64,000 nt of DNA from positions 1 to 64,000 of the forward strand of contig NZ_JAUSSZ010000013.1 of assembly GCF_030812595.1 (NCBI RefSeq), in the 5' to 3' direction. The notes below the pieces were generated by a model. The model saw only the letters and a program-made list of their open reading frames with translations. It did not search any database and had not been told where the DNA came from. The position numbers and the translations under genes were made by a program. This document shows, in pieces, positions 1-7,528 of the stretch. Within the stretch, counting starts at the first letter, position 1. Each line of letters opens with the position of its first letter. The DNA is from Arthrobacter bambusae. GTDB lineage: Bacteria; Actinomycetota; Actinomycetes; Actinomycetales; Micrococcaceae.

Positions 1-21
1 GGAATCCATGGTGTCGCTCAT
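1..21 (-). CDS. 5' end of an unidentified gene (partial)
   Basis: Only the first seven codons lie in the window (MSDTMDS). The start is supported by a good Shine-Dalgarno sequence, GGAAGGA, about 6 nt upstream of the ATG on the minus strand. Nothing can be said about function. The gene would be transcribed away from the sugar operon that starts at 391, with the 32-bp repeat array lying between them. Confidence 0.5.
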
Positions 22-94
22 GATCAGTCCTTCCCGCCAGGCAAAGCCCCGGCGTGTCAGGCCAACCCCGGATCCACCGTTATTCCGACACTCC

Positions 95-300
95 CCGGGG
101 GTTTGGGGTTTGGGTGCGGTAGGTGGCCGGGGGTTTGGGGTTTGGGTGCGGTAGGTGGCCGGGGGTTTGGGGTTTGGGTGCGGTAGGTGGCCGGGGGTTT
201 GGGGTTTGGGTGCGGTAGGTGGCCGGGGGTTTGGCGGGTGGGTGCGGTAGGTGGCCGGGGGTCGGGGTTTGGGTGCGGTAAGTGACCGGGCGTCGGGGAG
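95..300. repeat. 32-bp tandem repeat array, seven copies
   Basis: The motif CCGGG with its flanks recurs at 95, 127, 159, 191, 223, 255 and 286, a 32-bp period with one 31-bp step. Units 1-5 are almost identical, with G-rich GGGGGTTTGGGGTTTGGG segments. The last unit diverges to GTGACCGGGCGTC at 282-294, which is the core found in other intergenic regions of this window. The minus strand reads as a proline-rich open frame only because of the repeat. Confidence 0.85.
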
Positions 301-330
301 GGGTGAGGGAGCCGTAACACGAATGTGACG

Positions 331-378
331 CTTGACACGTGTTAGGTGATGGATTTACGCTACCTAACACGTGTTAGG
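331..378 (+). promoter_or_regulatory. Sugar-operon promoter with two LacI-type operators
   Basis: Operator 2 (363-378) is the perfect palindrome CCTAACACGTGTTAGG, and operator 1 (331-346) is CTTGACACGTGTTAGG. Their centres are 32 bp apart. A consensus -35 box TTGACA (332-337) lies inside operator 1, followed by 18 nt and a TACGCT -10 box (356-361). The expected transcription start falls in operator 2. The central CG and dyad symmetry fit LacI-family sites. A related site stands in front of the lacI-type gene at 5203-6267, so that protein is the likely repressor. Confidence 0.75.
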
Positions 379-390
379 AAGGATTAGGAC

Positions 391-1809
391 ATGCCAGGAA
401 ACAACGGGAAGCTGCGTGAGATCTCACGCAGGACAGCCCTGGGTGCCTTGGGTGCGGGAATTGTCGGTGCAACGGTGGCGTCGTGGCCACGGTTGACAGG
501 CATGGACATCCCGGGCCGCGGGGACAACAGCCTCAGCATCGCCATCTTGGGAACCGCAGCGGACGCGGCCGCCCGCCAGAGAGTCATTGATGCGTTTGCG
601 AAGGTGCACCCGGAAATCAAGGTCAAGGTCCAGGCCATCCAGGCCGCGGACTGGAAGGACTTCTTTACCAAGATCCTCACGATGGTGGCGGCGGGAACGC
701 CCCCGGATGTGGTCTACGTAGCAACCGAGGGCGCGCAGCTCTTTGCCGAGAAACTGGCGCACCCCTTGGACGAGTATCTTCGCCGCGATGCCGCGGACAT
801 GAAGGAGTATTTCGCGGACGTCCACCCGAGCCTCGTGGAAGCGTTCATGTACAAAGGCAGTCTGTTCCAGCTTCCGATCGACTGGAACGCAGCCAACATG
901 TACTACAACACCTCGGCCTTGCAGCAAGCCGGGCTCGAACGTCCCGCGGATAACTGGACCCAGGTCGATTTCCGCAACACCTTGGCTGCCATGCGGAAAG
1001 CGAGGCCGCAGGACTTTACCCCGTACTACTGGACCAACAGGCTCTTCGGCGGCGTGGTGCCGTGGCTTTACGCCAATGACACCAGCTTCCTCAAGGAGAC
1101 CAAGTCCGGTGGCGGCGAATGGCTCTGGGACAGCTTCTATGCCCAGGATCCCTCACGCGGAATGCGTTCCGGGGGCTACCAGTGGCTTGAACCCAATGCC
1201 GATGACCCGCGGGTGTACGAATCATTCGACTATCTTCGTGGCCTCGTCAAGGATGGCCTGGGCGTCCGTCCCGAAGAAGGCGGCGGAAATTCACTCGTCG
1301 GTCTGTTCGCTTCCAACAGGATCGGCATGACCCCGGCCGGCGGCTACTGGGTGGAAGGCCTGCACGAAGCCGGAATGAAGGAAGACGGCTTCGACGTCCA
1401 GTTCTTCCCGCGCTGGCGCACCCAGCGGCACCAGTTCGGCACTGCCGGTTACGCCATCATGAAAACTGCAAAGGACAAGGACGCCGCCTGGGAGTGGCTC
1501 AAGTTTGCTTCCAGCCTCGAAGCCATGCGCTTGGTCTTCCCGACGCCGAACACCACTCCGGCGCGCCGCTCGATGGTCAACGAGCAGTTGTACGCCGGCC
1601 GGGGCCCCAAACACTGGAAAGTCTTCTACGACACCCTGGACAAATACCCCACCACAGGTCCCATTCCGGCTCCGCCGCAGCAGGCCGCCGTCGAGACCGC
1701 ATTGATGAAAAACGTATCCCTGGCCGTCAGCGGCGACGAGAACCAGCTCAAGCAGGCCCTCGACTCCATGCAACGCGACCTTGAGATCGCCTTGAGGAGG
1801 CAGGCATGA
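391..1809 (+). CDS. Extracellular sugar-binding protein of an ABC transporter, Tat-exported
   Basis: This 472-residue protein is the substrate-binding component of a CUT1-type sugar importer. The N-terminus carries a twin-arginine signal (S12-R13-R14 followed by a hydrophobic Ala/Gly stretch). No lipobox cysteine follows, so it may be released or held by its uncleaved signal. The rest has the character of the UgpB/MalE-like family (conserved IKVKVQAIQ, GTPPDVVY and FQLPIDW segments). It overlaps the first permease by 4 nt (ATGA), so the two are translationally coupled. The GH32 gene downstream suggests sucrose or short fructans as substrate. The exact sugar is inferred. Confidence 0.85.
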   Translation: MPGNNGKLREISRRTALGALGAGIVGATVASWPRLTGMDIPGRGDNSLSIAILGTAADAAARQRVIDAFAKVHPEIKVKVQAIQAADWKDFFTKILTMVAAGTPPDVVYVATEGAQLFAEKLAHPLDEYLRRDAADMKEYFADVHPSLVEAFMYKGSLFQLPIDWNAANMYYNTSALQQAGLERPADNWTQVDFRNTLAAMRKARPQDFTPYYWTNRLFGGVVPWLYANDTSFLKETKSGGGEWLWDSFYAQDPSRGMRSGGYQWLEPNADDPRVYESFDYLRGLVKDGLGVRPEEGGGNSLVGLFASNRIGMTPAGGYWVEGLHEAGMKEDGFDVQFFPRWRTQRHQFGTAGYAIMKTAKDKDAAWEWLKFASSLEAMRLVFPTPNTTPARRSMVNEQLYAGRGPKHWKVFYDTLDKYPTTGPIPAPPQQAAVETALMKNVSLAVSGDENQLKQALDSMQRDLEIALRRQA

Positions 1810-2756
1810 GCACGGCAACAACGGGCATGTCCACCGCGCGCCGGAACAAGACCGGCACAAGAGGCCAACGGATAACCACCGGGAAACAGCGTCAGCGCTG
1901 GCTGCCTTGGGCGTTCCTGGCCCCCACCATCCTCGGCATGGGGCTGTTCACGCTCGTGCCGATCGTGGCGTCGGTGGTCCTCGCGTTCTTCCGCTGGGAT
2001 ATCATTTCGGCGCCGAGTTTCGTCGGGTTCGACAACTTCGCCGAAGTGGTGCAGGATCCCACGGTCCGTGTCTCGTTCCTGAACACCATCCTGTTCGTCG
2101 TGGTCGCCGTGGCATTGCAGCTCGGCCTGGCATTGGCATTGGCGATCATGGTGCAGGAGAAGCTCCCGGCGTGGCTCCGCGTCTTCTTCCGGAGCGCCTT
2201 TTTCTTCCCGCTGATCCTGTCGGCCGCGTCGGTGTCGATCTTCATGCGGTACCTGTTCAACGAACAATTCGGCGTGGTCAACTGGCTCTTGTCTTTCGTC
2301 GGCATCCCCGCCGTCCCGTGGCTGACGACGCCGGCCGGTTCCGCCGCCGTCGTCATCCTCGTCTATGTTTGGCAGAACTTCGGGTTCTCGTTCCTGCTGT
2401 TCATCGGTGGGCTGGCGTCCATCCCGACCGAAACGTACGAGGCCGCATCGATCGACGGCGCCACAGGCTGGCGCAAACACCGCCACGTGACCCTGCCGCT
2501 CCTGAGCCCCACCACGCTAGTGGCGTCGGTGATGGCGATCATCAACGCCCTGCAAGTGTTCGACCAGCCCTACGTCCTCACCCGGGGCGGTCCCGGCGAC
2601 GCCACGCGCACCGCCGTGATGGTGATTTTCGAGTCCGCTTTCCAGCGCCTTCAGTTCGGCCAAGCCTCGGCGATCGGCGTCATCCTCACGCTGATCATCA
2701 TGGCCATCACCGCGGCCCAGTTCCGGCTCAGCAAACGATTCGTCTTCTACCAGTAA
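1806..2756 (+). CDS. Sugar ABC transporter permease, MalF/UgpA type
   Basis: This 316-residue inner-membrane permease has about six hydrophobic segments, the first near residues 35-60. The EAA loop (EAASIDGATGWRKHRHVTLPLL) sits around residues 215-240 and couples to the ATPase. The charged N-terminus (residues 1-30) is cytoplasmic. It pairs with the permease starting at 2765. As in many CUT1 operons, no ATPase is encoded here; a shared MsiK-like ATPase elsewhere would be needed. Confidence 0.9.
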   Translation: MSTATTGMSTARRNKTGTRGQRITTGKQRQRWLPWAFLAPTILGMGLFTLVPIVASVVLAFFRWDIISAPSFVGFDNFAEVVQDPTVRVSFLNTILFVVVAVALQLGLALALAIMVQEKLPAWLRVFFRSAFFFPLILSAASVSIFMRYLFNEQFGVVNWLLSFVGIPAVPWLTTPAGSAAVVILVYVWQNFGFSFLLFIGGLASIPTETYEAASIDGATGWRKHRHVTLPLLSPTTLVASVMAIINALQVFDQPYVLTRGGPGDATRTAVMVIFESAFQRLQFGQASAIGVILTLIIMAITAAQFRLSKRFVFYQ

Positions 2757-2764
2757 GGCCCGCC

Positions 2765-3652
2765 ATGACTACAACCTCAACCCAGCGCGCCGTCGTCGAC
2801 CGCGTGGCTCCCCAGCGGCCCGCGCCCCGCAAGAAGCGGAACTGGAGCATGGCGGGACGAATCGTGCTGCTCCTGATCGCCTCCGTCCTCATCCTCGGTC
2901 CGGTGCTATGGACCCTATCCACTTCGTTGCGGCCACCGGCGGAATCGTTCCAGCTGCCGCCGTCGTTCCTTCCGCTCAACCCCGACTTCTCGTCGTATGA
3001 CCAGGTCTTCAAGCAGCTCAACATCATGCTGCTGGTCCTCAACAGCGCACTCGTGACGGGACTGATCGCCGTCGGGCAGATGTTCACGGCGGCGCTGGCC
3101 GGCTACGCGTTCGCGAACCTCAAGTTCCGGGGCCGCGGGGCACTGTTCTCGATTGTGCTGGCCACCATGATGGTTCCGGCGCAGGTGACGATCGTTCCGG
3201 TCTTCATGCTGATCCGTGGGATCGGTTTGTCCGACACGCTCCTCGCGCTGATCCTTCCGGCGATCCCGACGGCGTTCGGTACCTTCCTGATGCGGCAGTA
3301 CTTCTTGGGCCTGCCAAGTGATTTGGGGGAGGCCGCCGCGATCGACGGGGCCTCACCATGGCGCACGTTCCGTTCCGTGTACGCGCCCTTGGCGATGCCG
3401 GGCATGGCGATCGTAGGCATCCTGGCCTTCAACTACCACTGGAACGAGTTCTTCCGCCCCCTCATCCTGACCATCTCCGAGCAGAACTTCACACTCCCGC
3501 TGGGCCTGGTGTCGCTGCAAGGCAACCTTGGCACGGGCAGCATCTCCGTGGTGCTGGCGGGCGTGATCCTTTCCATGATTCCCGCCCTGGTGGTGTTTAT
3601 GTTCGGCCAGCGCGCCCTGCGTGACGGCCTCACCGCCGGGACTGGCAAATAA
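2765..3652 (+). CDS. Sugar ABC transporter permease, MalG/UgpE type
   Basis: This 295-residue second permease is the partner of the 1806-2756 protein. The open frame runs back to 1907, but only the part from ATG 2765 (MTTTSTQRAVV) makes sense: it starts 8 nt after the upstream stop and the earlier frame is an Arg/Pro-rich shadow. It has about six membrane segments. The EAA motif (EAAAIDGASPWRTFRSVYAPL) lies around residues 190-210. It is followed after 26 nt by the GH32 gene. Confidence 0.9.
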   Translation: MTTTSTQRAVVDRVAPQRPAPRKKRNWSMAGRIVLLLIASVLILGPVLWTLSTSLRPPAESFQLPPSFLPLNPDFSSYDQVFKQLNIMLLVLNSALVTGLIAVGQMFTAALAGYAFANLKFRGRGALFSIVLATMMVPAQVTIVPVFMLIRGIGLSDTLLALILPAIPTAFGTFLMRQYFLGLPSDLGEAAAIDGASPWRTFRSVYAPLAMPGMAIVGILAFNYHWNEFFRPLILTISEQNFTLPLGLVSLQGNLGTGSISVVLAGVILSMIPALVVFMFGQRALRDGLTAGTGK

Positions 3653-3678
3653 TCCGCTACTTCCTTGAAAGGACTTCG

Positions 3679-5085
3679 ATGACGGACGTCATATCCACCG
3701 CCCCCGCATTGGTTGCGGCGGCCACCCACCCGGACCCGGCTTTCCCGCGTTTTCACCCCCGTCCGGCACAAGGCTGGATCAACGACCCTAACGGCGTCAG
3801 CTACGTCAACGGCCGCTACCACGTGTTCTTCCAGTACAACCCGGAATCGGCACGGCACGACCGGATCCAATGGGGCCACGTGAGCTCCCCGGACCTGGTC
3901 CACTGGGATGAGCACCCCGTGGCGCTGCGCCCGCAGGACGGCGGGCCGGATGAGTTCGGCTGCTGGACCGGCGTGGTGACCGACGACGGCGGTGTGCCCA
4001 CCGCCGCGTACTCGGGCGTGCGGAGCGGCGGCGGGCACTCGCAAGTGGTGATTTCCCGGGGCTCCGCGGACCTGGTGACTTGGGAACAGGACGGCCATAT
4101 TGCCGCTTCCATGCCCGGCGATGGCCTGGTCACGGCTGTGCGCGACCCCTTCATCTTCCGCTTGAACGGCAAGCGCTATGCCATGCAGGGCGCCGGGCTG
4201 GCCAATGGACATGCTGCTTTGCTGCTGTACACGGTGGAGGACATGTCCGATTGGAAATACCAAGGCATTTGGCTGACCAGCGAAAACCCGGTGGCTGCCG
4301 CGCACGCTCCCGCCGAAATCTGGGAGTGCCCGCAGTTGGTGCGTGTGCCCTCCGACGGCGTGCCCTCCGACGGCGGCGAAACCTGGGTCATGATGTTCTC
4401 CCTGTGGCTCTCAGCTGACGAACACGAGCACGCCAACGGAGTGGGCCATCTGATCGGCTCGCTGGAAGAGGACCCATCCACGGGACTGCCGGTCTTCGTC
4501 CCGCGTTCGGGCGGCAAGTCCGATCTTGGCCGCGATTTCTATGCTCCACAGATCGTCCAGCTGGATTCTGCGTCCTCGCAGGCGGACGAGTCGGGGCCGC
4601 GCGCCTTGTTGTGGGGATGGTCCAACGAAGGCCCGGGCCGTGATGGCCGGCGTGGCCGTTCCCAGGACGAGATCGACGCCGCAGGCTGGGCGGGCGTCCT
4701 AACCCACCCCCGCTTCCTCTCGGTCACGGACGGTGCATTGGTGGTTGCCCCGGCGCCGGAGATTGATGCCTACCGGGGCTCCTTGGCTGTGGCCGGGGCG
4801 TCCGGCGTTGTTGGTTTGCCGCGGTTTGCCGAGGCCGTCGTGACTGTTGATGGCCCGGGCGAGGTTCGGCTGGTGCTGGCTTCAGGCGCGGAGCGGCAAG
4901 TTGTCTTTGCGGGGCAGGCGGGCGAGGAGCTGAGGATTTTCATAGACGCCTCCTTGGTGGAGGTCTACCGGAAGGGTTCCGTGGCCACGACACTTCGTGC
5001 CTACCCCGCCCCGGGTGAGGAATGGCGCCTCGAGCTTCCCGAAGGCGCCCAGGCGGACGTATGGGAACTGAAGCTGCCCGCTTAG
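3679..5085 (+). CDS. Glycoside hydrolase family 32 (beta-fructosidase / sucrose hydrolase)
   Basis: This 468-residue protein hydrolyses terminal beta-fructosyl bonds in sucrose, levan or inulin oligomers. All three GH32 landmarks are visible: WINDPNG with nucleophile Asp36, the RDP motif with transition-state stabiliser Asp156, and ECP with acid/base Glu216. No signal peptide is present, so it should act on sugar already imported by the transporter encoded just upstream. AAAGGA lies upstream of the ATG. Between residues 225 and 235 the sequence PSDG is duplicated (VPSDGVPSDGG). Substrate choice between sucrose and fructo-oligosaccharides cannot be read from the sequence. Confidence 0.92.
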   Translation: MTDVISTAPALVAAATHPDPAFPRFHPRPAQGWINDPNGVSYVNGRYHVFFQYNPESARHDRIQWGHVSSPDLVHWDEHPVALRPQDGGPDEFGCWTGVVTDDGGVPTAAYSGVRSGGGHSQVVISRGSADLVTWEQDGHIAASMPGDGLVTAVRDPFIFRLNGKRYAMQGAGLANGHAALLLYTVEDMSDWKYQGIWLTSENPVAAAHAPAEIWECPQLVRVPSDGVPSDGGETWVMMFSLWLSADEHEHANGVGHLIGSLEEDPSTGLPVFVPRSGGKSDLGRDFYAPQIVQLDSASSQADESGPRALLWGWSNEGPGRDGRRGRSQDEIDAAGWAGVLTHPRFLSVTDGALVVAPAPEIDAYRGSLAVAGASGVVGLPRFAEAVVTVDGPGEVRLVLASGAERQVVFAGQAGEELRIFIDASLVEVYRKGSVATTLRAYPAPGEEWRLELPEGAQADVWELKLPA

Positions 5086-5123
5086 GCGGCAGGCCGTCGT
5101 CGTAATCCTTCCACTTTTGACCT

Positions 5124-5193
5124 CTTTTGGCCGGCGCCACCGTCCAGGATCCCCGGGTTTCCGCGGATTGCCCGACGGCGGCCCGGCCAAAAG
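5124..5193. terminator. Inverted repeat between convergent genes
   Basis: CTTTTGGCCGG (5124-5134) and CCGGCCAAAAG (5183-5193) form an 11-bp inverted repeat with a 48-nt loop between the convergent GH32 and lacI-type genes. It may act as a bidirectional terminator, but it lacks a T-tract. Confidence 0.35.
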
Positions 5194-5202
5194 TGGTCGG
5201 GT

Positions 5203-6267
5203 CTAGCGGGCGGGTACAGGGCCAGTGGATTCCCGGACCACCAATCGGCAGGGAACCATGGTTTCCAGTCCGGCCGTGCCGCCGGCGGCGCCACTCGACG
5301 CCGGCCGCTGGGCCGGGTCCTCAATCTGCTCCAGCAACATGCCCATCGCTGCGGCGCCCATTTCCCGCAGCGGTAGCGCCATGGTGGTGAGCGCAGGGAC
5401 CATGGTGGCAGCGATGCGGGACTCGTCGTCGTATCCAATGATCGAAAGGTCGCGTGGTACGGCGAGGCCCAACCGTGCCGCAGCCAAGGCGACGCCGACG
5501 GCGAGACGGTCGTTGGCGCACACAATGGCGGTGGGCCGTTCGGCGGCGGTTAGGAGTCCCATGGCGCCGTGGAAACCGTCGTTGATGTCCCAACCGGCCA
5601 TGAACACGCGGTCTTCGCGAACCGGGATGGCTGCCTTTGCCATGGCTTCCCGATGCCCGACGATACGCAAGGGCACAGCCGGGGAGGTTGCGGCGCCGGC
5701 GAGGAACGCGATGTCGCGATGGCCCAGTTGCAACAAGTGCTCGGTGGCTTCCCGACCACCGGTAACCTCGTCCGGGATCACGTGGCGCAGTCGCGGGGCG
5801 GAGCTGTTGTCGAAACAGTTGGCCAACACGGACGGAACCCGAAGCATGCCTTGGGGCACATCGAGCGGCTTCAGGCCCACCGTGACGTACATCAGCCCGT
5901 CCACTTGCCGGTCCAACAGGGTCTCAATGGCGCTTTCGTCACGGGAGGCGTCGCGCTCTGTGTCCATGACGACGGTGACAAAGCCGTGCGCGCGGGCGAC
6001 GTCGTCGGCGCCCCCGATAATGTTGCCGTCGAACGGGCTCACCACTACCTCATCCGACACGATGCCGATCACGCGAGTGCGTTGGTTCCGCAGGCTTAAG
6101 GCGATGGGGTTGGGGGAGTACTTCAGATCCGCGGCGGCCTGCCGGATGCGGTCCTGGCTTTCCTTGGCCACGTTGCCGTCGCCGCGGCCATTGAGCACCA
6201 GCGACACCGCACTCCGTGAGACGCCCGCCCGTTTGGCGACGTCGAGTGCTGTGGCCTTGCGCTGCAT
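5203..6267 (-). CDS. LacI-family transcriptional repressor
   Basis: This 354-residue regulator has an N-terminal LacI helix-turn-helix (TALDVAKRAGVSRSAVSLVLNG, about residues 6-28) and a periplasmic-binding-protein-like sensor domain from about residue 60 (VIGIVSDEV). The start has a strong Shine-Dalgarno sequence GGAGGA 7 nt upstream. It is convergent with the fructoside operon. A degenerate copy of the operon's operator lies 42 nt upstream of its own start (6309-6324), so it probably represses both the operon and itself, with imported sugar or a product as inducer. Confidence 0.9.
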   Translation of the reverse strand: MQRKATALDVAKRAGVSRSAVSLVLNGRGDGNVAKESQDRIRQAAADLKYSPNPIALSLRNQRTRVIGIVSDEVVVSPFDGNIIGGADDVARAHGFVTVVMDTERDASRDESAIETLLDRQVDGLMYVTVGLKPLDVPQGMLRVPSVLANCFDNSSAPRLRHVIPDEVTGGREATEHLLQLGHRDIAFLAGAATSPAVPLRIVGHREAMAKAAIPVREDRVFMAGWDINDGFHGAMGLLTAAERPTAIVCANDRLAVGVALAAARLGLAVPRDLSIIGYDDESRIAATMVPALTTMALPLREMGAAAMGMLLEQIEDPAQRPASSGAAGGTAGLETMVPCRLVVRESTGPVPAR

Positions 6268-6308
6268 GTGGCTCCTCCGGCTGTGGTTCGGTTTCTTGCT
6301 GAATTGTA

Positions 6309-6324
6309 CCTAACTCGTGTGAGG
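6309..6324. promoter_or_regulatory. Candidate autoregulatory operator of the LacI-type gene
   Basis: CCTAACTCGTGTGAGG matches the perfect palindrome at 363-378 in 14 of 16 positions, keeping the central CG. It sits directly upstream of the lacI-type gene on the minus strand. Confidence 0.6.
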
Positions 6325-6351
6325 GTGGCTCGCTCCGCCGGGTTCCAGCCG

Positions 6352-6396
6352 GACGCCCGGTCACTTCCGGCGGGTTCTTGCCGGACGCCCGGTCAC
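6352..6396. repeat. Two copies of the GACGCCCGGTCAC element, 32 bp apart
   Basis: GACGCCCGGTCAC occurs at 6352-6364 and 6384-6396. The spacers are also alike (GGGTTC before each core). Same family as at 282, 9621-9691 and 37480-37607. It lies between the lacI-type gene and menC. Confidence 0.8.
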
Positions 6397-6429
6397 TTGT
6401 GGCGCGACGCCCCGCGTTACAGTGAATCC

Positions 6430-7419
6430 ATGCTGCCATTCCCCACCCTCAACGAGCTCCTTGCCACCGCGAAAGTGGTCAGCCTGCCGATGCGGGTCAA
6501 GTTTCGGGGCATCACTGAGCGCGAGACCCTCCTGTTTCGCGGCCCGGTCGGGTGGGGCGAGTTTTGTCCGTTCCCCGAGTACGGAGACGCCGAGGCTTCC
6601 CGCTGGCTCGCTGCCGCGGTCGAGGCCGCCTGGCAGGGTTTTCCGCCGCAGCTAAGGGAAAACATCCCGGTCAATGCCACCGTCCCCGCCGTGCCCGCTG
6701 CCCGGGTGCCCGAGGTCCTGGAACGCTTCGGCCGGGTGGGCGCCGTCAAGGTCAAGGTCGCCGAGCGCGGGCAGGAACTGGCAGACGACGTCGCGCGGGT
6801 CACCGCCGTCCGGGACGCCCTGCCGGAAGCCGCGATCCGCGTGGACGCGAACGCAGGCTGGGACGTGACCCAGGCGGTCGAGGCACTCGGGCGGCTCTCC
6901 GCCGTCGGACTCGAATACGCCGAGCAGCCCGTGCAGCACATCGAGGGACTCGCCGAAGTCCGCCGACAACTCGCGAGGCAAGGAACGCCCGTGCTCATCG
7001 CCGCCGATGAATCCGTGCGGAAGGAAGACGATCCACTCAAGGTGGCCCGAGCCGGCGCGGCTGACCTGATCGTGGTCAAGGTCGCGCCGCTTGGGGGAGT
7101 GCGGCGCGCATTGGACATTGTGGCGCAAGCCGGACTTCCCGCCGTCGTGAGCTCGGCGCTGGACACCTCGGTGGGGATCCGCGCGGGCCTAGCGCTCGCC
7201 GCCGCGCTGCCGGAGCTGCCGTTCGCGTGCGGGCTGGGGACCGTGCGGCTGTTCGCCTCGGACATCACGGGGGACCCGTTAGTCCCCGACGACGGCGCCA
7301 TCCGCCTCCGCGAAGCCGTGGCCGACGAGGGGCTGCTGGAGAGGTACGCGGCTCCCGCTGAACGTCGCGACTGGTGGCTGGACAGGCTCCGCCGCGTGCA
7401 CGCCATCCTGGATACATAA
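6430..7419 (+). CDS. menC: o-Succinylbenzoate synthase
   Basis: This 329-residue enolase-superfamily enzyme dehydrates SHCHC to o-succinylbenzoate in menaquinone synthesis. Visible landmarks are the KxK motif (AVKVKVAERG) around residue 110, the metal ligand region RVDANAGWD, an ADESV segment and the second catalytic lysine segment VVKVAPLGG. The open frame extends to 6268, but the start at ATG 6430 gives the family N-terminus. It has no Shine-Dalgarno sequence; TACAGT lies exactly 6 nt upstream (6418-6423), so a leaderless transcript is likely. menD lies 2.3 kb downstream, separated by phoX. Confidence 0.9.
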   Translation: MLPFPTLNELLATAKVVSLPMRVKFRGITERETLLFRGPVGWGEFCPFPEYGDAEASRWLAAAVEAAWQGFPPQLRENIPVNATVPAVPAARVPEVLERFGRVGAVKVKVAERGQELADDVARVTAVRDALPEAAIRVDANAGWDVTQAVEALGRLSAVGLEYAEQPVQHIEGLAEVRRQLARQGTPVLIAADESVRKEDDPLKVARAGAADLIVVKVAPLGGVRRALDIVAQAGLPAVVSSALDTSVGIRAGLALAAALPELPFACGLGTVRLFASDITGDPLVPDDGAIRLREAVADEGLLERYAAPAERRDWWLDRLRRVHAILDT

Positions 7420-7440
7420 ATTGCTGAGAAAAGGCTGGGA

Positions 7441-7462
7441 ATTCACCGGAATTTTGCCGGGG
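7441..7462 (+). promoter_or_regulatory. Possible PHO-box-like direct repeat upstream of phoX
   Basis: ATTCACCGGAA and TTTTGCCGGGG stand side by side with an 11-nt period. Actinobacterial PhoP boxes are 11-nt direct repeats resembling GTTCACC. The match is partial. Confidence 0.3.
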
Positions 7463-7528
7463 TGTCCTCTCGGATTCCGTTAGCGCTGCGAGGGTAGGGA
7501 AATCACTCAATCCCCGGAGGTATTTCCC

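Noticed and set aside
95..300. CRISPR-like appearance of the 32-bp periodic array
   Set aside because: The spacers are near-identical, not unique, the units are too short and G-rich, and no cas gene is nearby.
57..370. Proline-rich minus-strand open frames (repeated PHPNPKPPATYRTQTPN-like segments)
   Set aside because: They are translations of the 32-bp tandem array in two frames. A 32-nt period shifts the frame each unit, and there is no ribosome binding site or family similarity.
1907..2764. Long upstream extension of the second permease frame
   Set aside because: It is an Arg/Pro/Ala-rich shadow of the first permease; family sequence starts at ATG 2765.
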